This document shows, in pieces, positions 44,179 to 53,999 of a stretch of 64,000 nt of DNA; position 1 is the stretch's first letter; the number at the start of each line of letters is the position of its first letter. Source of the DNA: JAWHQP01 sp032586195 (GTDB lineage Bacteria > Pseudomonadota > Gammaproteobacteria > Enterobacterales > Pasteurellaceae); the NCBI GenBank assembly GCA_032586195.1, contig JAWHQP010000007.1:62001-126000 (forward strand), in the 5' to 3' direction. The translations under genes were made by a program, and so were the position numbers. The notes beneath the pieces are model-generated. The model was given only the letters and a program-made list of their open reading frames with translations. It was not told the origin of the DNA and did not search any database.

Positions 44179-45132
44179 TTAAAGTTTTGTACTTAACATA
44201 GCTTCAAGTTTTTCTATATCTGCCGCGAACTTACGAATACCTTCCGCCAGTTTATCTACTGCCATCGGGTCTGCATTGTGCTGCCAGTAGAATTCACTTT
44301 CCGTAAGGGATTGCGGTTTGGCTTTTACACTGCCGGTAAAAGTTAATTTTCTTGGTAATTCGGCATTACTTTCTTGCAATTCTTTCAATAACGGCGGAGC
44401 AATGGTTAAACGGTCGCAGCCCGCTAATTCGGTAATTTCACCTACATTACGGAAGCTTGCACCCATGACCACCGTTTTATAGCCGTATTCTTTGTAATAG
44501 TTATAGATGCTTGTTACTGAAACAACGCCCGGATCTTCCGCTGGGGCATATTCTTTTTTATCACTGTTCGCTTTGTACCAGTCAAGGATACGGCCAACGA
44601 ACGGTGAAATTAAATAAACGCCCGCTTCGGCACAGGCACGCGCCTGAGCTTGAGAGAATAAAAGGGTAAGGTTGCAGTTAATGCCTTCTTTCTCTAAAAT
44701 TTCGGCGGCACGGATTCCTTGCCAGGTTGAAGCTATTTTTATCAAAATACGATCGTTTGCCACACCGGCTTCGTTATAAAGTTTAATCAGCTTACGGGCT
44801 TTTTCTACAGTAGCTTGAGTATCATAGGAAAGACGGGCATCAACTTCGGTCGAGATGCGTCCGGGAACGATTTTTAAGATTTCTAAACCGATATTTACCG
44901 CTAATTTATCTTCGGCATCAATAAGTTGTTGGGCTTTTGAATCGCTTTTTGTTTTTGCGTAAGCTACTGCTTCATCAATTAATGAAGCGTACTGCGGTAA
45001 GGCAGAGGCACTTAAAATTAAAGATGGATTGGTCGTCGCATCCTGAGGTTGATATTTTTTGATTGCGTCGATATCGCCGGTATCTGCTACCACGACAGTC
45101 ATTCCGCGTAATGCATCAAGTTGTGTAGTCAT
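44179..45132 (-). CDS. tal: Transaldolase
   Basis: 317 residues, the same as E. coli TalB. Non-oxidative pentose phosphate pathway; transfers dihydroxyacetone from sedoheptulose-7-P to glyceraldehyde-3-P. VVADTGDIDAIKKYQPQDATTNPSL is the N-terminal signature, and the Schiff-base lysine is in RILIKIASTW (about Lys 132). Start at 45132 follows AGAGGA; the frame extends 9 codons further without support. Transcribed toward oriC, unlike most genes here. Confidence 0.97.
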   Translation of the reverse strand: MTTQLDALRGMTVVVADTGDIDAIKKYQPQDATTNPSLILSASALPQYASLIDEAVAYAKTKSDSKAQQLIDAEDKLAVNIGLEILKIVPGRISTEVDARLSYDTQATVEKARKLIKLYNEAGVANDRILIKIASTWQGIRAAEILEKEGINCNLTLLFSQAQARACAEAGVYLISPFVGRILDWYKANSDKKEYAPAEDPGVVSVTSIYNYYKEYGYKTVVMGASFRNVGEITELAGCDRLTIAPPLLKELQESNAELPRKLTFTGSVKAKPQSLTESEFYWQHNADPMAVDKLAEGIRKFAADIEKLEAMLSTKL

Positions 45133-45336
45133 AATATCCTCTACTTTTTTATTGAACAAAATTCTTATTTACAATAACACATTCTCACATAAATCAGCAT
45201 GTTTATTTTTGCTATGGAAGTAATAGGTTAATTTGCTAAATTATAATATGATATTACTATTTTCACTAAGAAACTGTGATATTGCTCAAGATTTGGGATA
45301 TTTATTTAGTCTATATATTAAAGGAAAGGTAAATTT

Positions 45337-45903
45337 ATGGTTATAAGATGCGCATGGTGTGAGAGTAGCGAGCTTTACCGGCAATATCATGATGACGAAT
45401 GGGGAAAACCTGAATATGCTAAGCTCAAATTATTTGAAAAAATCTGTTTAGAAGGGCAGCAAGCGGGGTTGTCTTGGATTACAGTGCTTAAAAAACGCGA
45501 AAATTATCGCCGTGCTTTTTTTCATTTTAATCCTGAAAAAATTGTTCGGATGACCGATCAAGATATTGATAAGTTAATGCAGAATCAAGGTTTAATCCGC
45601 CACCGCGCCAAGCTTGAAGCGATAGTTAAAAATGCCAAGGCTTATTTGGCAATGGAAAAGTGCGGTGAGGATTTTTCGAGTTTTGTGTGGTCCTTTGTGA
45701 ATTATCAGCCTCAAATCAATGACGTGCCCGATTTATCGGTGGTGCCGGCTAAAACCGACGCTTCTAAAGCCATGTCCAAGGCGTTAAAAAAACGAGGTTT
45801 TGTATTTGTGGGTGAAACCACATGTTATGCCTTTATGCAGTCTATGGGATTGGTAAATGATCACCAGAATGATTGTATTTGTAAACAAAAGCATAGAAGC
45901 TAA
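45337..45903 (+). CDS. tag: DNA-3-methyladenine glycosylase I
   Basis: 188 residues. Constitutive base-excision glycosylase removing 3-methyladenine. RCAWCESSELYRQYHDDEWG starts the family fold; zinc ligands are Cys 5 and His 18 plus the C-terminal His and Cys of NDHQNDC. QQAGLSWITVLKKRENYRRAF holds the conserved pocket residues. AAAGGAAAGG precedes the ATG. The stop is followed by the palindrome AAAAACAGCTGTTTTT and an uptake signal (45921-45929), which may end transcription. Confidence 0.95.
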   Translation: MVIRCAWCESSELYRQYHDDEWGKPEYAKLKLFEKICLEGQQAGLSWITVLKKRENYRRAFFHFNPEKIVRMTDQDIDKLMQNQGLIRHRAKLEAIVKNAKAYLAMEKCGEDFSSFVWSFVNYQPQINDVPDLSVVPAKTDASKAMSKALKKRGFVFVGETTCYAFMQSMGLVNDHQNDCICKQKHRS

Positions 45904-46014
45904 AAACAGCTGTTTTTGACACCGCACTTTTGTCCGGTTGTTTTTTGCGTTCAGTTATAGTATTTAATATTGTATAATCTTGCCAATTTTGGCTTAGCAA
46001 TTAACGGTTAATTA

Positions 46015-48366
46015 ATGAAAAAAAATTCTTACACTCTGCTTTCACTGTCTGTTTTAACCGCGCTTTACAGCACGCAAAGTGTTGCGGATTTGAATCAGCA
46101 GTGTTTGGCGGGCGTACCGCATTTTTCGGGTAAAGTGGTCGAAGGGGACGTAAACAGCTTGCCGGTCTATATTGAGGCGGATAAAGCGGAGATCAATCAG
46201 CCGACGAACGGAAAATATCAAGGTAATGTGGATATTAAGCAGGGTAACCGCCGTTTGATTGCCGATGAGGCGGAGGTTGTACAAACAGGCGAGGGAGATA
46301 ACGCCCAACGTTATGCTTATGCCAGAGGCGGATTTGATTATAAAGATAATCTTATTAATCTTACCGGTGATGATGCGAAATTACATCTTAATACCAATGA
46401 TACTAATATCGGCAATGCCAGTTATCAGTTCGTTGATCGTCAGGGTCGCGGTACGGCAGAAAACGCGGAAATGGGGGAAGATTATCGTTTATTAAAAAAT
46501 GCCACTTTTACTTCTTGTTTACCAAATGATAATTCCTGGTCGGTACAGGCCAGCGAAATGCGTCAGCATATAAAAGAAGAATATGCGGAAATGTGGCACG
46601 CACGTTTAAGAATTGCCGGTGTTCCCGTTTTTTACACGCCGTATTTGCAATTGCCTATAGGGGATCGTCGCCGTTCAGGTTTATTAATTCCGAGCGGAGG
46701 AAGCTCAAGCCGTGACGGTTATTGGTATGCTCAGCCGATTTATTGGAATATCGCACCGAATTATGATGCCACCATTACGCCGAAATATATGTCTGATCGA
46801 GGCTGGCAATGGATGGGAGAGTTTCGTTATTTAACCGGATTGGGTGAAGGCAAACTGGCCGGTGAATATTTAGGTAGCGATCGCTATGATGATTACACCG
46901 ACGCGGATAAGAAACGTTTTTTGTTTCACTGGGCTCATAACGCCAAATTATTTGACAATTGGCGTTTGAATGTGGATTTCACCAAGGTCAGCGATAAAAG
47001 CTATTTCAATGATTTTGATTCCGAATATGGTAGCAGTACCGATGGTTACGCCAATCAAACCGCTCGTTTAGCCTATTATCAGCCGAACTATAATTTTGCA
47101 ATTTCGGTAAAAAAATTCCAGATTTTTGATAATGTCAGCGTTGGACCTTATTCAGCCTTGCCGCAGATTGATTATAATTATTACCGGGATGGTTTATTCA
47201 ATGGGTTGGCCGATTTTAAACTGTATGCCCAAAGTGTCCGCTTTGAAAACAGTAGCGATATTATGCCGACCGCGTGGCGTTTCCATATCGAACCAAGTTT
47301 GAATGTGCCGATTTCCACTAAATACGGCAGTTTGAATGTGGAAACCAAGTTATACGCGACCCACTATAATCAGAAAAAAGGTAGTGCTGCTGATGCCGAG
47401 GAAGTAGAAAGTTCGGTCAATCGTGTATTGCCGCAAGTAAAGGTAGATTTTCAAACGGTATTGGCCAGCGGCGAAACATTTCTAAAAGGTTATACGCAGA
47501 CTATCGAACCGCATTTGCAGTATTTATACCGTCCGTACAGAGACCAAAGTAATATCGGTTCAAAACTGAATTCGGATTACCTCGGTTTCGGTTATGATTC
47601 GGCATTAATGCAGCAGGATTATTTTTCTTTGTTTAACGAGCGCCGTTATAGCGGTTTAGACCGTATTGCCTCAGCTAATCAGTTTACTGTGGGCGGTACG
47701 TCGCGTTTTTATGATGATAACGGAGATGAGCGCTTCAACGTTTCTTTAGGGCAGATTTATTATATCAATTCTTCCCGTATTGATAGTGATAGCAATAATA
47801 GTACATCCGGTCATTCTTCTTCCTGGGCGATTGAAAATAACTGGAAAATCAGTGATCAATGGAGTTGGCACGGTAGTTATCAATATGATACCCAGCTGCA
47901 GCAAACCTCATTGGCAAATGCCACCTTGGAATTTAATCCGGAGCGGAGTAACTTGATTCAATTAAGCTACCGCTATGCCAGCAAGGAGTATATTAACCAG
48001 AATCTCACTGCCAGCGCGAATACCTATAATCAGGATATTAAACAGATTGGAGGCACGGCAGCATGGGAAATTGCCGATAACTGGGCGTTGGTCGGTCGTT
48101 ATTATCATGACTTGGCTTTGGGTAAGGCGGTGGAACAATACATCGGCATACAATATAACACCTGCTGTTGGTCGATAGGCATTGGATCAAGACGCTACTT
48201 AACCAGTAAATCAAATAAAACCTACAGTAACTCTAAAGATGTGTTCTACAACAATAGTTTCAGTATTACGTTAGAACTTAGAGGATTAGGCAACGACCAC
48301 CACAGCGGTATTGTAGAAATGCTGGATAAAGGCATGCTGCCTTATGTGAAGCCGTTTGATTTATAG
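46015..48366 (+). CDS. lptD: LPS-assembly protein LptD
   Basis: 783 residues (E. coli 784). Outer-membrane beta-barrel that with LptE inserts lipopolysaccharide into the outer leaflet. Signal peptide to about ADL (residue 26). The periplasmic OstA/jellyroll domain (YIEADKAEINQPTNGKYQGNVDIKQGN) is followed by the barrel. Cysteines at the start of the mature protein (QQC), FTSC, and the CCWSIG pair fit the interdomain disulfides of LptD. A TATAAT at 45973-45978 is a likely -10 box. Essential gene; a terminator follows. Confidence 0.95.
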   Translation: MKKNSYTLLSLSVLTALYSTQSVADLNQQCLAGVPHFSGKVVEGDVNSLPVYIEADKAEINQPTNGKYQGNVDIKQGNRRLIADEAEVVQTGEGDNAQRYAYARGGFDYKDNLINLTGDDAKLHLNTNDTNIGNASYQFVDRQGRGTAENAEMGEDYRLLKNATFTSCLPNDNSWSVQASEMRQHIKEEYAEMWHARLRIAGVPVFYTPYLQLPIGDRRRSGLLIPSGGSSSRDGYWYAQPIYWNIAPNYDATITPKYMSDRGWQWMGEFRYLTGLGEGKLAGEYLGSDRYDDYTDADKKRFLFHWAHNAKLFDNWRLNVDFTKVSDKSYFNDFDSEYGSSTDGYANQTARLAYYQPNYNFAISVKKFQIFDNVSVGPYSALPQIDYNYYRDGLFNGLADFKLYAQSVRFENSSDIMPTAWRFHIEPSLNVPISTKYGSLNVETKLYATHYNQKKGSAADAEEVESSVNRVLPQVKVDFQTVLASGETFLKGYTQTIEPHLQYLYRPYRDQSNIGSKLNSDYLGFGYDSALMQQDYFSLFNERRYSGLDRIASANQFTVGGTSRFYDDNGDERFNVSLGQIYYINSSRIDSDSNNSTSGHSSSWAIENNWKISDQWSWHGSYQYDTQLQQTSLANATLEFNPERSNLIQLSYRYASKEYINQNLTASANTYNQDIKQIGGTAAWEIADNWALVGRYYHDLALGKAVEQYIGIQYNTCCWSIGIGSRRYLTSKSNKTYSNSKDVFYNNSFSITLELRGLGNDHHSGIVEMLDKGMLPYVKPFDL

Positions 48367-48390
48367 TTAGTATAATTTAGTACATAAAAT

Positions 48391-48428
48391 AAAGAGATTG
48401 AGTTTTTTGTAAAATTCAATCTCTTTTT
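48391..48428 (+). terminator. Rho-independent terminator of lptD
   Basis: AAAGAGATTGA / TCAATCTCTTT, 11-bp stem, followed by T residues. It marks the left boundary of the AT-rich island. Confidence 0.88.
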
Positions 48429-48492
48429 TATTTCCATTCTTTAGTATTTTTTTGATTATAAGTAATCAAAAAGACTTAAAACAATCAGTATT

Positions 48493-48535
48493 TGTGATGT
48501 TGGTCACAGTTTTTTTGTTTTTAGTTCTATATACT
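48493..48535 (+). promoter_or_regulatory. Class II CRP-dependent promoter of the sugar-acid operon
   Basis: TGTGATGTTGGTCACA (48493-48508) has both CRP half-sites perfect (TGTGA-N6-TCACA). The -10 TATACT is at 48530-48535. With a start seven bases after the -10 (about 48542), the CRP centre falls at -41.5, the class II position. There is no -35 hexamer, as expected. Confidence 0.85.
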
Positions 48536-48569
48536 GCTAGACAACAGAGTCAATTACGAGAATATTACT

Positions 48570-49830
48570 ATGTTAGTTATTGCAGATGACTTTACCGGAG
48601 CAAATGATACAGGGGTATTGTTTACCAAACATAATATGACTGTCGATATTGTTCTGCACTGGGAACAAGCTGTTCCGTCACAGGCTGATGTTATAGTGGT
48701 TAATACAGATAGTCGAGCTATTTCCAGCGATTGTGCCATGAGACGAATTGGAAGAATTTTGTCTCAATATTCTACTGAAAAAAAAAAGTATTTATAAAAA
48801 AGTAGACTCTACTTTACGTGGTAATATTGGTGCAGAATTAACAGTCTTGTTAGCCAATACTTTAATAAATAGTATATTTTTTTGTGCCGCACTACCTTCT
48901 GAAAAACGTACGGTCAGTAATGGAATTTGCTATGTAGATGGAGTTCCATTAGAACAAACTGAGTTTGCTACAGATCCTAGAACCCCTATTTATTCGTCAA
49001 GCGTACGAGAAATTTTAGTTCGACAAACCGATTTGCCAGTAGTTGAGGTTCCTTTAACCTTACTACATAGTACAAATAAATTGATTGAAATTAATCAAAT
49101 TATTAGATGTCATGAAAAATGCATTGTTTCTTTTGATACAGAAACCGAAGAAGATTTATCTGCAATTGTGGCATTAAGCCGTAAGTTTGAACAAGTAATC
49201 TTGGCGGGATCTTCAGGTTTAGCAAATTATTTGGCGCGACAGTTAAATAATAGTGTGATTATTGGTAAACAAAATAGTTACTTACCTATTTTATTTGTAC
49301 TTGGTTCAATGAGTGAGAAGACTAATCAGCAGGCAGATTATTTGACTCAACGGAGTATCGTTGAGCGAATAGAAATAGACGTAGAATCACTTTTATTAGC
49401 TGAATCAAATAGTTCACAGAAAACTCAGCAAATTTCGACCGCACTTTTAGCTGGAAAGAATGTGTTGATAAAAACCTGTAGTGATATGACTGCAAGAAAA
49501 AATATTGAACGCCTGTGTAAAAATTATGATTTGGACCGTACAACATTAGGAGAAATAATTTGTACTCGTTTATCTACTTTGATTGTTGCTGCTTTAATAA
49601 AAAACCAATGGCAAATTTCTGCCTTATTTTTAACTGGCGGTGATATGGCAATCGGTATAGCGAAAGAACTCGCAGTTAGCCGTTATCGGATTGTCGATGA
49701 AATAGAAACCGGTGTTCCTGTGGGCTACTTTGCTGGCAGCTGTATTTCATCTATTCCGATAATTACCAAAGCAGGTGGTTTTGGTTCAGTTGATATATTA
49801 AAAAAAGTAATTGATTTTATTAAAAATTAA
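48570..49830 (+). pseudogene. Four-carbon acid sugar kinase (DUF1537, DtnK/OtnK-like), frameshifted in an A10 tract
   Basis: The DUF1537 family phosphorylates C4 sugar acids such as D-threonate, D-erythronate or 3-oxo-tetronate. The N-terminal part (48570-48797) has LVIADDFTGANDTGVLF and VVNTDSRA; the rest (to 49830, about 350 codons) has YKKVDSTLRGNIG, ILAGSSGL, and C-terminal FLTGGDMA and TGVPVGYF. The frame breaks at A10 (48778-48787): removing one A joins ...STEKKS-IYKKVDSTLRG seamlessly. So one base was gained, or the tract switches length, or the read is wrong. A ribosomal -1 slip would give the wrong frame. The gene holds the only exact uptake signal of the island (49438-49446). Confidence 0.85.
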
Positions 49831-49843
49831 GCAGGAGAAATAG

Positions 49844-50848
49844 ATGAAACCAATATTAGGTATTACCATGGGTGATGGAGCTGGTATCGGACCGGAGGTA
49901 ATTATTAAAGCTCTTGCCGATCAGCGTATTTATAATTTGGCTCGTCCGGTAGTGATTGGTGACTATAAAATTATGCAGCGTGCTTCAGATATTGTGAAGT
50001 CAACTTTGAAACTGCGCTTAATTAGTGATGTAAGCGAGGTTGATACTAAATTTGGTGTAATTGATGTAGTGGATTTAAATAATTTACCGGCGGATTTGCC
50101 TTTTTCCCAAGTCAATCCATTAGCGGGTAAAGCAGCTTATGAATATATTGAGCGGGCTGTGCAATATGCAGGAAATGGCGAAATTCACGCTATTGTTACT
50201 GCACCTTTAAATAAAGAAGCCTTACATGCGAGTGGTAAGATGTTTCCTGGACATACCGAAATCCTCGCTACGTTAAGTCATACACAAGATTATTCTATGA
50301 TGCTGGTTAGTGAAAATTTGCGTGTAATCCATGTAAGTACGCACGTGCAATTGCGAAAAGTTTGTGATTTAGTTAATCGTGAGCGGGTATTAAAAGTGAT
50401 CAAACTGGCCGATGAAAATATCAGAATTTTGGGCTTCAAGCAACCACGTATAGCGGTTGCTGGACTAAATCCACATTGTGGCGAAAATGGCATGTTTGGT
50501 GATGAAGATGATAAAGAGATAGTGCCGGCAGTACGGGCTGCACAGCAAAAAGGTATTAATGTGCAGGGTCCTATTCCACCTGATACAGTTTTCCATCGTG
50601 CGGTAAATTTACAGGAATTTGATATTGTGGTGGTGATGTATCACGATCAAGGCCATATTCCGATTAAACTGTTGGGTTTTGATTCAGGAGTTAACGTTAC
50701 TGTAGGCCTGCCTTTCATCCGTACTTCTGTAGATCATGGTACAGCATTTCCGATAGCTGGTACCGGTATAGCAGATAGCAAAAGTATGACTGAAGCACTC
50801 TATTTGGGAGCAAAGATGGCGAATATCAAATTTGGTGCAATTAATTAA
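49844..50848 (+). CDS. pdxA2: PdxA2-type 4-phospho-sugar-acid dehydrogenase
   Basis: 334 residues of the PdxA family. ILGITMGDGAGIGPEVIIKAL opens it; metal ligands are expected in GHTEILA, HVSTHVQL and MYHDQGHIP. Housekeeping PdxA makes pyridoxal precursors, but next to a DUF1537 kinase the PdxA2 form oxidises threonate/erythronate 4-phosphate, which then decarboxylates to dihydroxyacetone phosphate. Starts 13 bases after the kinase with AGGAGA; PVTVGLPFIRTSVDHGTAFPIAG is the C-terminal signature. Confidence 0.85.
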   Translation: MKPILGITMGDGAGIGPEVIIKALADQRIYNLARPVVIGDYKIMQRASDIVKSTLKLRLISDVSEVDTKFGVIDVVDLNNLPADLPFSQVNPLAGKAAYEYIERAVQYAGNGEIHAIVTAPLNKEALHASGKMFPGHTEILATLSHTQDYSMMLVSENLRVIHVSTHVQLRKVCDLVNRERVLKVIKLADENIRILGFKQPRIAVAGLNPHCGENGMFGDEDDKEIVPAVRAAQQKGINVQGPIPPDTVFHRAVNLQEFDIVVVMYHDQGHIPIKLLGFDSGVNVTVGLPFIRTSVDHGTAFPIAGTGIADSKSMTEALYLGAKMANIKFGAIN

Positions 50849-50866
50849 TAAATTAGGAGAACAAAA

Positions 50867-51745
50867 ATGTTTAAAGCGGAAGGTATTATTACACCAGTCT
50901 TAACGGCTGTAGATGACAATGAACGTTTTAATCCCAGCGCTTACGGTGATTTTATTGAATATTTACTTGAAGCAGGTGTCCATGGCATTTTTACTTTAGG
51001 TACGAATGGTGAATTTTACGGTTTTAATTGCGAAGAAAAATTAACAATTGTGAAAGAAACAGTAAGAATCGTAAATGGACGAGTGCCTGTTTATGCAGGA
51101 ACAGGTGGTATTACGACAAAAGAAACTATTACATTTTGTCAGAAAATTCAAGATGTTGGGGTTGATGTACTGTCAGTTATCTCTCCTTATTTTGTACAGG
51201 TTTCGCAGGATGATCTATATCGCCATTTCAGTCGTGTGGCAGAAAGTGTGAATTTGCCTATTTTGATGTATAACATCCCTGCTCGTACAGGCAACAATAT
51301 TGATTACAATACGGTGAAAAAACTAGCTCAATACGACAATATTATTGGTATTAAAGATAGTAGTGGTAATTTTGATAATTCATTGAAATATATAGAAAAT
51401 ACTGATCCTAGATTGAATGTAATGGCTGGTAATGATTCTCTAATCTTATGGACATTATTAGCTGGTGGTACTGGGGCTATTAGCGGCTGTTCTAACGTTT
51501 TCCCAGAATTGATGGTATCTATCTATCAATATTGGAAACAAGGTAATTTTGAGCAAGCGAATGCAGCCCAGAAAAAAATCCGTGCTTTCCGTAACGTGAT
51601 GGAGAAAGGTAATCCTAATTCGGTTGTCAAACGTGCCGCTCAATTGCGTGGGCATGCTGTCGGAAATGCTAAAGAACCTTCAAATTGTGCCAATAATCCT
51701 ACTATAGATCGGGCATTGTTGGATGTGTTTGAGTATTACAAATAA
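50867..51745 (+). CDS. DapA/N-acetylneuraminate-lyase family aldolase or dehydratase
   Basis: 292-residue class I lyase. GIFTLGTNGEFYGF replaces the typical GTTGE loop. The catalytic Tyr 135 is in LMYNIPARTG and the Schiff-base Lys 163 in IIGIKDSSG. Such enzymes split or dehydrate 2-keto-3-deoxy sugar acids, 4-hydroxy-2-oxoglutarate and the like, giving pyruvate plus an aldehyde. It is not the housekeeping DapA: the operon context is catabolic. AGGAG precedes the ATG. The substrate is not readable from sequence. Confidence 0.85.
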   Translation: MFKAEGIITPVLTAVDDNERFNPSAYGDFIEYLLEAGVHGIFTLGTNGEFYGFNCEEKLTIVKETVRIVNGRVPVYAGTGGITTKETITFCQKIQDVGVDVLSVISPYFVQVSQDDLYRHFSRVAESVNLPILMYNIPARTGNNIDYNTVKKLAQYDNIIGIKDSSGNFDNSLKYIENTDPRLNVMAGNDSLILWTLLAGGTGAISGCSNVFPELMVSIYQYWKQGNFEQANAAQKKIRAFRNVMEKGNPNSVVKRAAQLRGHAVGNAKEPSNCANNPTIDRALLDVFEYYK

Positions 51746-51751
51746 CAGTAA

Positions 51752-51796
51752 AAGAGCGGTAATTTTGTTAAAACTCGATTAAAACTAACCGTACTT
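51752..51796. repeat. Degenerate inverted pair of uptake signals
   Basis: AAGAGCGGT (51752-51760) and ACCGTACTT (51788-51796) each differ from the uptake core at one base and face each other between the aldolase and hydroxyacid dehydrogenase genes. The arrangement copies the dual uptake-signal terminators of core regions but has decayed. Confidence 0.5.
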
Positions 51797-51822
51797 TTAT
51801 AACAATAGGGTGGAAGATAAAA

Positions 51823-52800
51823 ATGAAAAAAATTGTTATCTCACATCGATTACATGATGATGGTATGGATGTATTAGCGCAGCCATATATTAAGGTGGTT
51901 ATTACTAATGATGGTTCACCGAAGGTTATGCTGCCGGAATTATTAGACGCTGAAGGATTGATTATTCGTATTGGTTCTATTGATCGCGAAACTATGTTGC
52001 AGTGCAAAAATTTGAAAGTGATTGGTCGTCCTGGTGTTGGTGTGGATGATGTAGATGTAAAAACAGCAACAGAATTAGGTATTCCGGTAGTAATAGCACC
52101 AGGAGCAAATACTCGTTCCGTAGCTGAACATGCTTTTGCATTAATGTTTGCTTGTGCAAAAGATATAGTTCGATCAGATAAAGCAATGCGCAGCGGTAAT
52201 TTTGCTATTAGAAACAATTACAAGGCTTATGAACTAAATGGTAAAACTTTAGCTTTGATAGGATATGGAAAAATTGGTTCGATTCTGGCACAGATGTCAG
52301 CAGCAATAGGCATGAAAATTAAGGTTTATGATCCCTTTGTTGAGAAAGTGGTAATTGAACAGGCCGGCTACCAATATTGTGCCCAATTAGATAACGCTAT
52401 TGCTGATACAGATGTTATTTCTATTCATACCCCATTAACAGATCAAACAAGAAATTTAATTGACACGACGAAATTTAATTTAATGTCGCCTAATACTATT
52501 TTAATTAATTGTGCACGTGGTGGCATAGTGAATGAAAAAGCTCTTATTCGTGCATTACAACATAATCAGATTCATAGTGCTGGATTAGATGTATTTGCTG
52601 CGGAACCTGTGGATATTAATTCTCCGTTGTTTACATTAAATAATGTCATTGTTTCACCGCATATGGCTGGACAAACTAAAGAAGCGGCTTCCGCCGTAGC
52701 CACGATGGCAGCACGAGGTGTACTAGCAGTAATAAATGGTGAACGATGGGAAAATGTGTGTAATCCCGAAGTTTATCAGCATCCAAAATGGCAAAAGTAG
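51823..52800 (+). CDS. D-2-hydroxyacid dehydrogenase (SerA-like)
   Basis: 325 residues. NAD-dependent D-isomer-specific dehydrogenase. The Rossmann motif is IGYGKIGSILAQMSAAIGMKIKVYDPF; the catalytic Arg is in NCARGGIVNE, the Glu in VFAAEPVD, and the His in SPHMAGQT. VIGRPGVGVDDVDV and TRSVAEHAF are family signatures. It lacks the C-terminal ACT domain of regulated SerA, so a catabolic role fits. Interconverts a 2-hydroxy acid and its 2-keto acid. Confidence 0.88.
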   Translation: MKKIVISHRLHDDGMDVLAQPYIKVVITNDGSPKVMLPELLDAEGLIIRIGSIDRETMLQCKNLKVIGRPGVGVDDVDVKTATELGIPVVIAPGANTRSVAEHAFALMFACAKDIVRSDKAMRSGNFAIRNNYKAYELNGKTLALIGYGKIGSILAQMSAAIGMKIKVYDPFVEKVVIEQAGYQYCAQLDNAIADTDVISIHTPLTDQTRNLIDTTKFNLMSPNTILINCARGGIVNEKALIRALQHNQIHSAGLDVFAAEPVDINSPLFTLNNVIVSPHMAGQTKEAASAVATMAARGVLAVINGERWENVCNPEVYQHPKWQK

Positions 52801-52820
52801 AGATTGAGTAGGGAGAGATC

Positions 52821-53981
52821 ATGTCAGTTTATTCTTTATTTAACCCAAACAAAGTTATTGGTGGTGCCGGATCAATTACCCAGATTGCTGAGGTAGTACA
52901 AGGGTATAAAGCTAAAAACGTTGTCTTAATTACTGATGCCGGTATATTTAAAACAGGCTTGATAGCGAAACCACAGCAGATTTTAGAACAGACAGGTATT
53001 GCCGTGTATGTTATCGGTGATGTGCCGCCGGAACCATCTATTGAAGCGGTAAATCATATTTTTTCTCAAGCAGTGGATTTTAATGCTGACATGGTGGTTG
53101 GTATTGGCGGTGGTAGTGTGATGGATGCGGCAAAATTGGTTGCTTTAATGCTAAGCAATCCAATGATCGGTTTGAAAGAAGTAACCACAGGTCAGAAAAA
53201 ATTCATTCAACATGGATTGCCGACTTTAATGATTCCAACAACTTCTGGTACTGGTTCAGAAGCCACACAAAATGCTATTGTGCTGGATAACGAGCAGGAG
53301 CTTAAAATTGGAATTGTAGATGAGAAGTTAATGGCAAGTGCAGTTATTTTAGATGCAGAATTGACAATTGGTTTACCGAAGCATATTACAGCAAATACAG
53401 GAATCGATGCTCTTTGTCATGCAATTGAATGTTATATTTCGAAAAAAGCCAGTCCGTTTAGTGATATATTTGCCTTGAAGGCAATAGAACTAATTGTAGG
53501 TAATATTCGTCAGGCATTTAACCACGGACAAGATATTGAAGCGCGGGAGAAAATGTTGCTAGGTTCATTTTTAGGTGGTGCCTGTATTACTACATCAAGT
53601 ACGGTAGCAGTACATGCTTTATCTTACCCATTAGGCGGTAAATACCATATTCCGCATGGTTTATCCAATGCAATTTTGTTGCCGGATGTAATGCAATTTA
53701 ATTTGCCTGCTTGCATGGATAAATTTGCTAATGTGGCAAAAGCGATGGGCTTAAATGTGCAAGGTTGTTCAACGCAGCAAGCGGCAGAAAAAATGATCTA
53801 TGAACTATACATGTTAATTCATGATTTGGATATTAAATGCGATTTAACTGCGGTGGGGATTAGTGAAGAAATCTTAGATGAACTGGCAGATTCCGCTTTT
53901 AAGGTTAGACGATTATTAGATAACAATCCAAGAGAAATGACGAAAGCGGATATTAAAGCTATTTATCATAATATTATCTAA
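52821..53981 (+). CDS. Iron-containing alcohol dehydrogenase (group III, FucO-like)
   Basis: 386 residues. VGIGGGSVMDAAKLVA is the nucleotide-binding loop, PTTSGTGSEATQNAIV the second signature. Metal ligands are expected from the Asp in NTGIDALCHAIECYIS, its His, HALSYPLGGKYHIPHG, and so on. Reduces aldehydes released by aldolases (lactaldehyde, glycolaldehyde and similar) or oxidises the alcohols. AGGGAGAG precedes the ATG. Confidence 0.9.
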   Translation: MSVYSLFNPNKVIGGAGSITQIAEVVQGYKAKNVVLITDAGIFKTGLIAKPQQILEQTGIAVYVIGDVPPEPSIEAVNHIFSQAVDFNADMVVGIGGGSVMDAAKLVALMLSNPMIGLKEVTTGQKKFIQHGLPTLMIPTTSGTGSEATQNAIVLDNEQELKIGIVDEKLMASAVILDAELTIGLPKHITANTGIDALCHAIECYISKKASPFSDIFALKAIELIVGNIRQAFNHGQDIEAREKMLLGSFLGGACITTSSTVAVHALSYPLGGKYHIPHGLSNAILLPDVMQFNLPACMDKFANVAKAMGLNVQGCSTQQAAEKMIYELYMLIHDLDIKCDLTAVGISEEILDELADSAFKVRRLLDNNPREMTKADIKAIYHNII

Positions 53982-53999
53982 TAACATATAGGGGTAGAT

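Noticed and set aside
48778..48790. Programmed -1 ribosomal frameshift at A AAA AAG in the kinase
   Set aside because: The downstream frame is +1 relative to the first ORF, so a -1 shift would not reach it.
50867..51745. Housekeeping dihydrodipicolinate synthase DapA
   Set aside because: It sits in a catabolic operon with a transporter and the substrate loop differs (GTNGE), so a sugar-acid lyase is more likely.
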